From Cornus controversa (Eukaryota > Streptophyta > Magnoliopsida > Cornales > Cornaceae): 64,000 bases of DNA. The DNA lies in the NCBI GenBank assembly GCA_026545225.1, contig CM048849.1:9388041-9452040 (forward strand), read 5' to 3'. Position numbers and translations under genes: made by a program. How positions within the stretch are numbered: position 1 is the first letter of the stretch; each line of letters opens with the position of its first letter. A model generated the notes under the pieces. That model was not told where the DNA came from and made no database searches. It worked only from the letters and a program-made list of their open reading frames with translations. This document shows positions 44,608-55,541 of the stretch, one piece after another.

Positions 44608-44748
44608 CCTGATTGTAAGGACACATGCGAAAATGTTACCATTCCTTTCCCATTTGGTATTGGAGCTGATTGCGCAGCCAACGACAACTTTAATTTAACT
44701 TGCAACCACTCTTCCGATCCACCCAAATCATCATCTTGTGAATTTGTC
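44608..44748 (+). pseudogene. WAK extracellular (GUB_WAK) exon fragment
   Basis: The frame reads PDCKDTCENVTIPFPFGIGA, then DCAANDNFNLTCNHSS, then a Ser-rich stretch ending CEFV. C-x3-C-x-NV-x-IPFPFG followed by C and F-x-L-x-C is the galacturonan-binding domain signature found at the N-terminus of wall-associated kinases. The signal peptide is missing: a TRIM LTR remnant abuts the first codon at 44607. The exon is cut at 44748 by a solo LTR. It is on the same strand as the kinase fragment at 22859 but downstream of it, so the two cannot be one collinear gene. Confidence 0.85.
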
Positions 44749-45219
44749 TGAAATACCCTACAAAATTGGGGATACCTACATCTGATAACAACAAGTATAG
44801 AATACAAGGACATAATGAAAAGAAATATAAATACCGAAAGAAAAGTTTAACTGAAATAATAAATAATATTAAATATATAATTCTAGTCTGATCGATACAA
44901 CTTGAAAGTCCTGTAACTCAAGGACCGGGACCTGAAATACCAACAAAGTGGGTTAAACCCACGAGCAAGTTCTCTCTATTACAACCCAATCAGAGAACCG
45001 ACAAACATACCCTCTATATGAGGGACAACAAATATATATAAATATATACAAAAAAATCATTTTCTTTTCTAACCCATGTACCAAAATAGAAGTCATCCTA
45101 CATACCATACCAACCCATCCTCTAACACACAAATTAGAGAACTTATTTTCTAAGTTCAAACCAAAGGTAATCCTTATATACCCGAACATTTTTATTAAAT
45201 AAAATACCTTATGAATATT

Positions 45220-45890
45220 TGGTAATCCTAACATGCCTTCCTTATATATACATTAAGTACCCCACTATGTAATTGACAATCCACACATGCCTCCTTTACT
45301 AACCTTAAATACCTTATTAGATATCGACAATCCTGACATGCCTTCCCTATCTATATTAACTACCCTATCTGCAATCCTGACATGCCTCTCTAAACCTTAA
45401 ATACCTTTTAGGTATTGAAAATCCTGACATGCCTTCCTTATCTATATTAACTACCCCATCGGCAATCCTGACATGCTTCCCTAACTAACCTCAAATATAT
45501 ATAAATGTACACAAATCATTCCCTTATTTATCTCATATCTCCAAAATAGAAGTCGTCTTATATACCGTCTCAATTCAACCCTTACCACACAAGTTTAGAA
45601 CCTATTTCTAAGTTCAAACTAAAGGCACAAATACAATACCCTATTAAACCTAGACAATCTGGACATGCCTCCTATACTATCCTTAAATATCTTATTAGGT
45701 ATTGGCAGTCCTGACATGCTCCCTGACAATCCTTACATGCCTCCCTAACTTTAGATACCTTATTAGATACTAGCAATCCTGATATGCCCCTTGGCAATCC
45801 TTACATGCCTCTATAACTTTAGATACCTTATTAGATACTAGCAATCCTGACATGCCCCTTGGCAATCTTTACATGCCTCTACAACTAACC
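45220..45890. repeat. Degenerate tandem repeats AATCC(T)GACATGCC in the solo LTR
   Basis: About 14 occurrences of (C/G)AATCCTGACATGCCTCC-like words alternate with CCTTAAATACCTTATTAGGTA-like phrases, in units of roughly 30-60 bp. A 150 bp non-repetitive break lies near 45495-45640. The 672 bp sister LTR lacks this array. Confidence 0.85.
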
Positions 45891-46143
45891 TATTAAACCA
45901 AAACCAAAGATCTAACCTACTTATCACATTAACTTAATCTATCAAAAATTCAACCACCACAATAAAATAGCTCATATACAATTAAACTAATATCAAGAAT
46001 ATCATAAATAGTTATGATTTCAAAGAATACAATTAAGGAAGGAAAAAAAAAATATAACCACCAATTATATGAACAAGCACACAACCAAATTTTCAATGTA
46101 CCTTAATTATCGAGGGAGTCCAAATCTAGCTGTAACCTAGGTT

Positions 46144-46894
46144 CACTACAAGAAATTTGGTTTTTTTCCACGGAATATTTCGTGGCAAAAAGTCAATATT
46201 TCGTGGCACAAGAGTTTTTGCCACGAAATATTTTCGTAGCACCAACCGTTGCAATATGGGGTGTCTCTAATTGTAAATTTCGACGAAATCATGTTTTGTC
46301 GCAAGTTATGGGCTAATAGCGACGAAAATATTTCGTCGCAATACTTATTATTTATTACGGTAAAATTTTGTAGGTAATATAATTATTTGCTACGATAATA
46401 TTCCGTCGCTAATGCTTATTATTTCCCACGAAATAGTATTCCGTCAAAAATACTTACCATTTGCTACGGTACTATTTCGTCGGCAATACTTATTATTTAC
46501 TACGGTAAAATTTCGTAGGTAATGTAATTATTTGCTACGATAATATTCCGTTGCTAATTCTTATTATTTCCCACGAAATAGTATTCCGTTGGAAATAAAT
46601 GTATTTGCTACGAAATTCCTTTCGTCGCAAATTAGTAATTACTACGAATTAAATCGTTGAAAATTAGTAATTACTACAAAAAAAAACCGTAGCAAATTAT
46701 AATTATTTTTTTAAAAAATATATAAAATAGTGATTATACAAATTTATATAATCACTGTTTTATATTCTTTTCTTTTTCTTTTTTACAAGTTCCACTAATA
46801 TCAAGAAAGCTCATTATAATACTATAATATATATATATAACATTTCCTGTTATTTAATTTTCTTATACACCACTCATTTCCAAACCACTATATA

Positions 46895-46925
<31 letters not shown>

Positions 46926-48970
46926 CAACATATATCTAAATGTGTATCTTCATTTTCTTATTGGACAAAAGTTCGTTTTGAATTTCATTATAAAGAAAGA
47001 ACAGGCCACAAGTACTATGACGTGTAGAACATGGCATTATTGAATGACAAAAATTACAACAAAAAAACAATGATAATAATAATAAATGGATTATTGAATT
47101 GCCTCAATTAAGCCGGTAGAAATTATTATAATAAACAGTATTAGTCATTATTTAATATTACATAATTTAATGAAAAGATCTTTAATCTATTTCCTACCAA
47201 AATATTGCAGTCCTACATTCAAAGGTTGTCACAGTGCACCACAAGCATATATGTCTGAGGGTGTGAAGAGCAACTTTCAAGCTTGAACTACTCAATTCTT
47301 TGGAAGTGGAAGTGGAAGTATGAGCTCCTTTATGAGTCTCTGACGTCTCTCAGCTCATCTGGAGAAAATAAGTGACCAAGTTCCTTCTAGGAAGACACTA
47401 TTAAAATAAAGAATGGATTCAATAAGTTATTCCTGAAGAAGTTGCTTTCACTTTCAGCATGGGAAATATCATCATATACAACTCAATTAATTCAACAAAA
47501 CAAAACCTTGCCCAAACTATTAGGGGCCGGCAACTTGATAAATCATGCACAGGTCAAAAGAGTAACCAAGAAAAATAAAATTCAGTTCTAAATGTAGATA
47601 AAGTTTACAATATGCTAGTTGCCAACTTCCAAATTTTAGTTTCTTAAGATCTAGACTTGTGGTTGGAAAGATAGACAAGTCTCCTGCCAACACCCACCCA
47701 CCCCGCCATCCCTGCAATTCCCCATATTGCCAACACAGATGCTAATAACAGGCTACATAAGTACCATGGGGATTTTAGAACAAGGTAAAACAGCCTAAGT
47801 ACATAACCAACATAAAGTATTTAATCCTGACAAAACGTAAAAATGCATTATCTAAACCTTAGAACATAACAGTTAATTTGGAATTTGGCTTTCTGAAACC
47901 ATGAATAATTAAATTTTACTAGTTAGTTAATAAAATGTGGGCATATGAAACCAAATTTAAAGAATTATTTTGAGAATGGGAAGAATGATCTCTCTAAAAA
48001 GAAAGAAACAATTGTTGTCTATTAGATACGTGTCGAATAATTCTAGTGACTAAAATGGGGAAATTATTCACAAATACTTGCTGATAGTTCATGACATGCA
48101 ATTAGTTAATATTATTTAAAATAATGACAAAGGCTAGTAAATTTTGGGTACTCAGCAAACAATTTGGGAAATTTTCCAACCACAACTGACCGTCAAGCTC
48201 CACCGCCGGAAAACCACCACAGCCGTGGAGCATCAACCAGCCGTGGAAGAACCCAGCTGAGTCTCCGCCCCGAGAAGCAACCACCGTCGTGCTCCTCCCT
48301 CTCTAACTTTCTCTCTCTCTCGGCTTCACTCTCCCTCTTTTCTTTCTTCCTTCTTCTCTTCCTTTTCTTCTTTTCTTTCTTTTTCTTTTCTCTTCTTCAG
48401 CGGACCATCACATGGTCTCTTTTAAATTTTGAATCTCATCTCTTTTTATTGTACACCACTCATTTCTAAACAACTCTCATCCACTCATATATATAATATA
48501 ACACATATATACATATATGTATATATATATAATACAACATATAATTACATATGGGCACCTCATTTAATGTATAATTACATATAAGCACACTATATATATA
48601 TATATATATACACACACACATATACATATCTACATATATATATATATAATCCCATATATATAAATAGAAAAAAATAGAGTATTTACTACGGATTCAGTGT
48701 TCCGTAGCAATAGCTATTTTACTACGGATTTAATTTTTCGTAGTAAATACGTTATTTACCACGACATTAATTTCGTCGAAAAAGGGTATTTACTACGAAA
48801 TCAAGTTTCCGTAGTAAATACCCTAGTATTTACTATGAAATTTTTTTCGTGGTAAATACGAAGGGGTATTTTCCACAAATTTTATTTTTCGTAGCAAATA
48901 CCTTACTATTTACTACGAAATTGAAACTGTGGAAAATGGTCCATGAGAAAAAACCTATTTTCTTGTAGTG
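46144..48970. mobile_element. Non-autonomous CACTA (En/Spm) transposon, 2.8 kb, TSD GTT
   Basis: The ends are CACTACAAGAAATTTGG and CCTATTTTCTTGTAGTG, with a 3 bp duplication GTT (46141-46143 and 48971-48973). Subterminal arrays of TTTACTACGAAAT/ATTTCGTCG-type words in both orientations fill 46160-46690 and 48680-48955, the pattern bound by CACTA accessory proteins. There is no transposase. The middle (46700-48670) is mostly AT-rich, with a GC-richer island at 48180-48300 followed by a CT-rich run (48290-48400) that resembles a plant 5' untranslated region; a captured gene piece is possible. (AT)n runs lie near 46905, 48520 and 48600. Confidence 0.92.
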
Positions 48971-49357
48971 GTTTCTGGGCCTATTCTGTTCTTAAGAACC
49001 CTATTTAATCATTCTGAAATTTTCTAGAATTTTTTGAAAATTTAAAAAATATTTTTCAAATAAAAGAAGATGAAAACCCAATTTTGAGGCATACTTTTAA
49101 AACCAATTTAATCATGAGGGAAGCTTATTTCCACTTGAAATTTAAAACCCAAGTGTATTATGTCCCTAAAAGGTTACCCAATTTTTTTTTAAATTTTATG
49201 AAATTTAAAAACACTTTTAAAAATTATTTTTCTAATTTAAAAATAAATTTAGAAAATTAAAAAAATAGAAAATAATCTGGACTAGGCCCAAAGTGGGCCC
49301 ATAGGTGGGCCCCGACGAGTGGGGCCCGCTGTCGCTGTCCCCGGCACTGGCGGCAGG

Positions 49358-50566
49358 TGTAGTAACCCTTGTGGACGGGTGTGAGTGGGCGGGTGCGAAG
49401 ACAAACACTGGGCTGAGCTACCACACTGATAGGGTACAGGGTGCTCAATCCTACATCGCTTGGGTGTGAAAAAAGGAATGTGCTTATATGTAGTATGTTC
49501 TCTTCAAATGGTATGAGGCCTTTTGAGGTAAAACCCAAGAGCAAAACCGTGCGGGTTTAGGCCCAAAGCGGACAATATCATACCATGTGTTGGAGCGGGG
49601 TATTACAGTTGGTATCAGAGCCTGAACCCAGCCGGAAGTGTGCCGACGAGGACGTCGGGCCTCGTAAGGTGGTGGATTGTAGTAACCCTTGTGCACGAGT
49701 GTGAGTGGGTGGGTGCGAAGACAGACACTGGGCTGAGCTACCACACTGATAGGGTACAGGGTGCTCAATCCTACATCGCCTGGGTGTCGAAAAGGGGACG
49801 TGCTTATATGTAATATGTTCTCTTCAAATGGTATGAGGCATTTTGGGGTAAAACCCAAGAGCAAAATCGTGTGGGCTCAGGCCCAAAGCGGACAATATCA
49901 TACCATGTGTTGGAGCGGGGTATTACAGTTGGTATCAGAGCCTAAACCCCGCCGGAAGTGTGCCGACGAGGACGTCAGGCCTCGTAGGGGGGTGGATTGT
50001 AGTAACCCTTATCGACGGGTGTGAGTGGGCTGGTGCGAAGACAGATACTGGGCTGAGCTACCACACTGATAGGATACAGGGTGCTCAATCCTACATCGCC
50101 TGGGTGTGGAAAAGGGGATGTGCTTATATGTAGTATGTTTTCTTCAAATGGTATGAGGCCTTTTGGGGTAAAACCCTAGAGCAAAACCGTGCGGGCTCAG
50201 GCCCAAAGCGGACAATATCATACCATGTGTTGGAGCGGGGTATTACAATTGGTATCAGAGCCTGAACCCAGCCGGAAGTGTGCCGACGAGGACGTCGGGC
50301 CTCGTAGGGGGGTGGATTGTAGTAACCCTTGTGGACGGGTGTGAGTGGGCGGGTGCGAAGACAGACACTGGGCTGAGCTACCACACTGACAGGGTACAGG
50401 GTGCTCAATCCCACATCGCCTGGGTGTAAAAAAGGGATGTGCTTATATGTAGTATGTTCTCTTCAAATGGTATGAGGCCTTTTGGGGTAAAACGCAAGAG
50501 CAAAACCGTGCGAGCTCAGGCCCAAAGCAGACAATATCATACCATGTGTTGGAGCGGGGTATTACA
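49358..50566 (+). mobile_element. Tandem TRIM: four LTRs and three internal domains
   Basis: The LTRs are 49358-49607, 49678-49927, 49998-50247 and 50318-50566 (250, 250, 250, 249 bp), each TGTAGTAACCC ... GGGGTATTACA. The three 70 bp internal spacers each carry a PBS TTGGTATCAGAGCC directly after the LTR and a purine tract (GTAGGGGGGTGGAT type) before the next. Flanks GCAGG and GCAAG are a 5 bp duplication with one mismatch. There is no coding capacity, as expected for a terminal-repeat retrotransposon in miniature. The family word TACATCGCCTGGGTGTG is typical. A partial relative is split by the Tat element at 29309-29480 and 44586-44607. Confidence 0.95.
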
Positions 50567-51912
50567 GCAAGCGCACCCACATGCTGACGGTGCAAGTGGG
50601 TGGCGCTGCCCCCTCTTCTTCCTCATTTTTCTTTTCTTTTCTTTTTTTATTTCTTTTCATCCTTTTTCCTGCAATAGAGTATCAACAATGGAGCCGAAAC
50701 TTTTCGGCCATTTTCCGACCACTTTCGGGCACCGAATCACGCGTATGAATATAGCATTAAACTCATTTTGATCTAAGCTACGCATTGGTACCAAATCACC
50801 TCCTCTCGCGGCCTAAATCAAAAATGCCCAAATTCAAGTTTTAAAAGTTCAAACTCAATTTTTCGTCAATCTACCCAACGGTTCGCAACCAAACTTTCAA
50901 GGATTGTTCGGGGAAGCAAGATCTACCTATTAATTGGAACAAAAATCTTTGAAATTGATGAATACATTAAACCCAAATTTCATGTTCGTACACACACATA
51001 TATACACCCACCTATACAGTTATATATACATGCATATACATATGAAAAATTACCCTACAGCAATACCAAATTCCCAGATTCTTCATATTTAATTGACAGA
51101 ATCACCATTAGCATGCATAATCATTTAATTTCATAATTAAATACATAAAAACATATTCCGGAAACATGTATATACAAATAATATATATGTCCATAGATTC
51201 AAAGGGGAAGAGAAGAGTTCGAACTTACCTTTTTGACGACCAAAAATTCGTCCATGTGAATCACTGATTCTCTCCATTCTCTCTTGCGTCTATGTTCTTT
51301 TAGACTCTGTGCCTGTAAACGACAGAAATCCTAATCCTCTTTTATTTTATTTTATTTTATTCAAGAAAACTAATTAAAACTAAAATAATTAAAAGGGAAA
51401 AATAATAAAACAAACCCTAGTCCATCAAAATAAATATACACCTAGCCCAACCAATCCAGTCCAACTCAACTCAAATTCCTTCCTATCCCAATCTAAAATT
51501 AAAAAAAAATATACCAAGACCCAGTTCAAATAAAATAAAATAAACTACACCACAATATTTAAAGCACTCAAATAATTTAATCCAATCAATAAAGCAATTC
51601 AAAGCACTCACAGAAATTTAATTCAACCAATAAAGCAAATGAAAAAAATATAAATATAGAGTATTTAAATAAACAATGCTACACGTCTCCAATAAATTTT
51701 AACCCAAATCTATGTGGCAAGTGATATAGTCCATTATTTTAGGAGATAAAATTAAATGGTAAGTTACTATTGGTGAGATTCCCCCCATACACGGAGTCCC
51801 GGTGGTATTATCACCTGTCACATATATTCGAGTTAAAATTCGTAAAATAAAATTGTGAAGTTTAGCATTTCCCAATTAAAATTAAATGACTTCAAAATTA
51901 CGGAGTATTACA

Positions 51913-54334
51913 TTATCCAGTCATTTTTCATTCTAGGACATGTATAATTTTTTCACGGCCACAGGTACTTCTGACTACCAGACCTTAACGAGGAGCCGAG
52001 GAAAAGTTATAAGTGGGTGCTTATCATTCTGAGAAAAGCTGGCGCAACGGCATCCAACATCGTCCTATACAAAGTAAAAGTCCTTATTTCAGGGTGAACA
52101 AGCAAACATACTCTATTAAGGGCTCCTCATTTGATAATTTTGTTCTCTTTCAAGAGAATTTTGATTTTTAATGGCTTCCATTGATCGGGGAAAATAGAGC
52201 TAATGAAATCCAATAGAACTTGTATGGCAAGTTGTAGATGGGGATATATTTTTGATTAAGCAAAGGGACTCTTCTTAGTTAAGAGTTTTTGCAGCTCTAC
52301 ATGATGAGCAAGTGTGGTAAATAATTTCCTCCGATGAAGAGGATCATTGTTAAGTTGGAATGTTTGAGCTGCGATTAGAATTGCACATGTGCTCTTGATT
52401 TGAGCCAATGACAAAGATTGTAGTAGAGAGCTTTGTCATACGTGCATTAGAGAGCTGTTAAAAAAAAAAAAGAATTTAGAGTATGAAATGACAGAAATAA
52501 TGAGATTCAATATCATTCACACAAGTCTGATCATTGCATTGGAATAATAATAATAACAATAGAAAATTTGTGGGCCTTGATTTTGTTGTCACTTGTTTTT
52601 GTTATGGTTAATGATTATGAAGTTAAAATTAAAGATATATAATTTAGTTCAAAGATATATGTGGATGTTAGAGGGTCGTTGTCTCGATGCTATCAGACTT
52701 TCTCCTTGGAAGTTGGCTGTTGTAATCAAGGAGGATATCAGGTCATTTCTCTCCATGAATGAAGATGTTTACATCACATGGACTCTTGGTCATTTTTAGT
52801 CGATTGGCGCTATTAGTAAATCATGGCGGCTTGGAATGGTCTACCAGGCCCCCTCTTTGCTTTAGTTTTTTATTATATGGATAGGAAAAAGAAAGAAAAG
52901 ACAAAAAAAAAAAAATTACCAACTTGATAATTTTTCCAAATGGAACAGTGACAGCTTTGTTTTGGAAAATGATTGGTACAGTGAACCAACCAAACAGCAG
53001 AAAAAAAAAGTCTATATCCAATTTCGCTTGGCCTTGATTTTATTGTCACTTGTTTTTGTTATGGTTAATGATTATGTGCAATATATTAACTTAAGATTAA
53101 AGAAATATAATTTAGTTCAAAGATTTATTTTTGATTAAGCAAAGGGAAATACTTTTCGTTCATTACATTTACGAATAAAAAATAATTTTTTCTATTTTTT
53201 TGAATTTTTTATTTAATATTGCTTAAAAAAATCAACAATAAAAAATAAATTTTTATGAATTTAAGACAATGTTATCTAAAAATATTAGCAAATTATCTTA
53301 ATAAATCGAATATAATGTGAATTTGAAATAAAAAAAATTTCTTAAATTATTTATTTTTAATAAAGTTTTTAGCAAAATAGTTGGAAGAAAATTAGTTAAG
53401 CAACCACAACTTTACAATAACTTGCGACTCCTCCCCTTCCAAACCTTACTTCACTAGAAAAAATAATATTGAGGTGCTTTATATTTCACCTGAGCTTGCC
53501 ACCGTTTGTGTTCTTTATTCGTCGCCCACTTCTTGGAGAAATATTTCACCCCAATTCTATCGGTAATCATAATACTAATGATAATAATAGCCCACCAATG
53601 TCTTTATGCAAAGCATAGTACTCATTATGCAGCCCACCAAGAATTTATAACTCAACTACTTACCGATGCAGGTAGTCCTTCGAGCACACGTGAAAGATCA
53701 TGTTGAAAGGTCAAAATAGAGCTAATGAAATCCAATAGAATTTGTATGGCAAGTCCTTAATTCCTCTCTCTGCATGAAGATGTTTGCTTTACATGGACTC
53801 TGATGACTGGAAATTCAGTGGCCAATCAGCTTAGGCAATGGGCACATCATTCAACCATGGCGACTTGGAATGGTCTTCCTGGCCTCTGGAAGCTATCTAG
53901 ACTGACCAGGCCCCAGGCTCTTTGCTTTACTTTTCCCTTGTATGGACAGGGAAAAAGAAATTTTGCAAATGTGACAATCACATTTTGGCTTTTTATTTTT
54001 TATTTTCCAAACTTGACTGTGTCCCTCTCTGTCTCTGTCTCTGCCATACAGTGGATAATTAATTGGCTCAGATAGATCATCCAATAAACTAAAACAAAAT
54101 GTCAACTATGATATGCTGGACTTTCTCTTTCACGCGTATTGTTTAGTCCAACCTAGATTAATATTCCTTTGTTTGTTGATTAGTAAGAGTGAGTGGACTA
54201 ATAAATGAAAGTACTATTCTCTTGTTTGATTTTTCTTTTTATTTTATTTTCTTAATAGATTTGAATATCCATATATTCTCCAAAAACACCAACGTAATGT
54301 AATATCTACGTACTTGTGAGAATCTCCATTCTCA

Positions 54335-54365
<31 letters not shown>

Positions 54366-54831
54366 TAGGTCCTCTCATCTATGCACACATAAATTATCAA
54401 TCTGCAATAATACTAAAAGCATACTGAAACATGTCCCCAGCCTTGCATCCTTAACTACTTTGTGATGCACATTTTGAGCATTTAACTCTTCAGTTAATGC
54501 CAACTTGAACGCAAGCCCTTATATTCACTGATTTTTTACTATACGGGTATTTTTTGAAAGTCAGGGGTGTTATATGCACATCATAGGTTTTTTTTTTTTT
54601 TTTTTTTTTTTTTGGCACTTAACCCTTTTGTGGGAGATACTTTGTTAGAGGATAATTTGGGAAGTTGCCACATTTTAGCCTGTGCATAAATGATTTGCAA
54701 TTAAGAGCTTGTTTATGACCTTTAATTCTAGGTGAACAAGCAAATCATAATCTATTAGGGGCTACTCCTTTGGTAATTTTGTTCTCTTTCAAGAGAATTT
54801 TTATTTTTTAATGACTTTCATTGAATTACCA
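51913..54831 (+). repeat. Duplicated WAK-locus flanking DNA (copy 2 and internal repeats)
   Basis: This 2.9 kb has no gene I can support. It contains the second copy of the block at 28366-29308, plus internal duplications. The 52085-52190 block (GGTGAACAAGCAAA ... TTTCAAGAGAATTTT) recurs at 54731-54831. The AATAGAGCTAATGAAATCCAA phrase (read as shorter words) occurs near 52193 and 53717. The CTTGTTTTTGTTATGGTTAATG phrase (same caveat) occurs near 52592 and 53052. A T-run of about 26 lies near 54590. The ends are cut by the solo LTR on the left and a Tekay LTR on the right. Confidence 0.75.
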
Positions 54832-55503
54832 CGAACAATTTCATGCATGAGGTGGCCAGTCTCATACACAAAATATAAGAAATACCTACAATTGATAGCA
54901 TGCAAGCACAGAATGCGAGGATAAGATAATAAATAAATAAGTGTGAAAAGAAAACTTTAACTTAGAGAATGAATAATATAAAATAAAATTGAGAGTTTGA
55001 ACAATACAACTTGGAAGTCCTGTAACTCAAGGACCCCTAAACCCATAAATAATAACAATAATAAAACTAAAATAGCGTTCCAATAACGTTCATGTCCTGA
55101 ACATAAAGGAAGGAATTGTCCCTACTCTAAAAACTGATAGGAGAAGATGACTGCCACAATCTACGAACTCAAGACTCTATCCTCGCGGTGGAACCGGCCT
55201 AGGACCTGAAATATTAACAAAGTGGGTTAAACCCACGAGCAAGTTCCCTCTACTACCACCAAATCAGAGAATTGGAAGAGAATTAAAATTAAAAAAAATA
55301 CAAAAGCACAGTCCAACTAAAAAATGTAAAAAAAAAATAAAACAACCTAAATCATTTAAGGCACTCAATAAACAATTAAAGGCACGACTAAAAAGAAAAA
55401 TAATAATTTAAACACATATGACATTTAAAGTGCCTAATAAACAATTTAACAAATAAAGTATTTAAATTAAAATTAAATAACCTCAAAATTACGGGGTATT
55501 ACA

Positions 55504-55521
55504 TTCTTCCCCCCTAAAAAG
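55504..55521 (-). other. Polypurine tract of Tekay copy 2
   Basis: The minus strand reads CTTTTTAGGGGGGAAGAA, directly upstream of the 3' LTR end GTATTACA (55503). Confidence 0.8.
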
Positions 55522-55541
55522 AGGAATTTCGTTCTCGAAAT

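Larger units (their letters stand above)
44749..51912 (-). mobile_element. Solo LTR of a Tekay-type family (about 3.1 kb net), with nested CACTA and TRIM
   Basis: It starts TGAAATACCCTAC and ends ACGGAGTATTACA. The flanks TTGTC (44744-44748) and TTATC (51913-51917) are a 5 bp duplication with one mismatch. Both ends, and the internal words GTCCTGTAACTCAAGGACC and GTGGGTTAAACCCACGAGCA, are shared with the 672 bp LTR at 54832-55503. Orientation follows that relative. No internal domain is present. Nested in it are a CACTA element (46144-48970) and a tandem TRIM (49358-50566). The stretches between (48974-49357 and 50572-51912) are non-coding LTR sequence. Confidence 0.8.

Noticed and set aside
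22859-44748. One WAK gene with its exons separated by insertions
   Set aside because: The kinase part precedes the extracellular part on the same strand, the wrong order for a single gene, and the kinase tail with stop is complete at 23848.
47520-48284. Small ORFs inside the CACTA element
   Set aside because: About 60 codons each, no recognised domain; kept only as a possible captured leader in the findings.
49257-50414. Minus-strand ORFs (LGFTPK..., HISTSPF...) in the TRIM array
   Set aside because: Shadow readings of repeated TRIM LTRs; TRIMs are non-coding.
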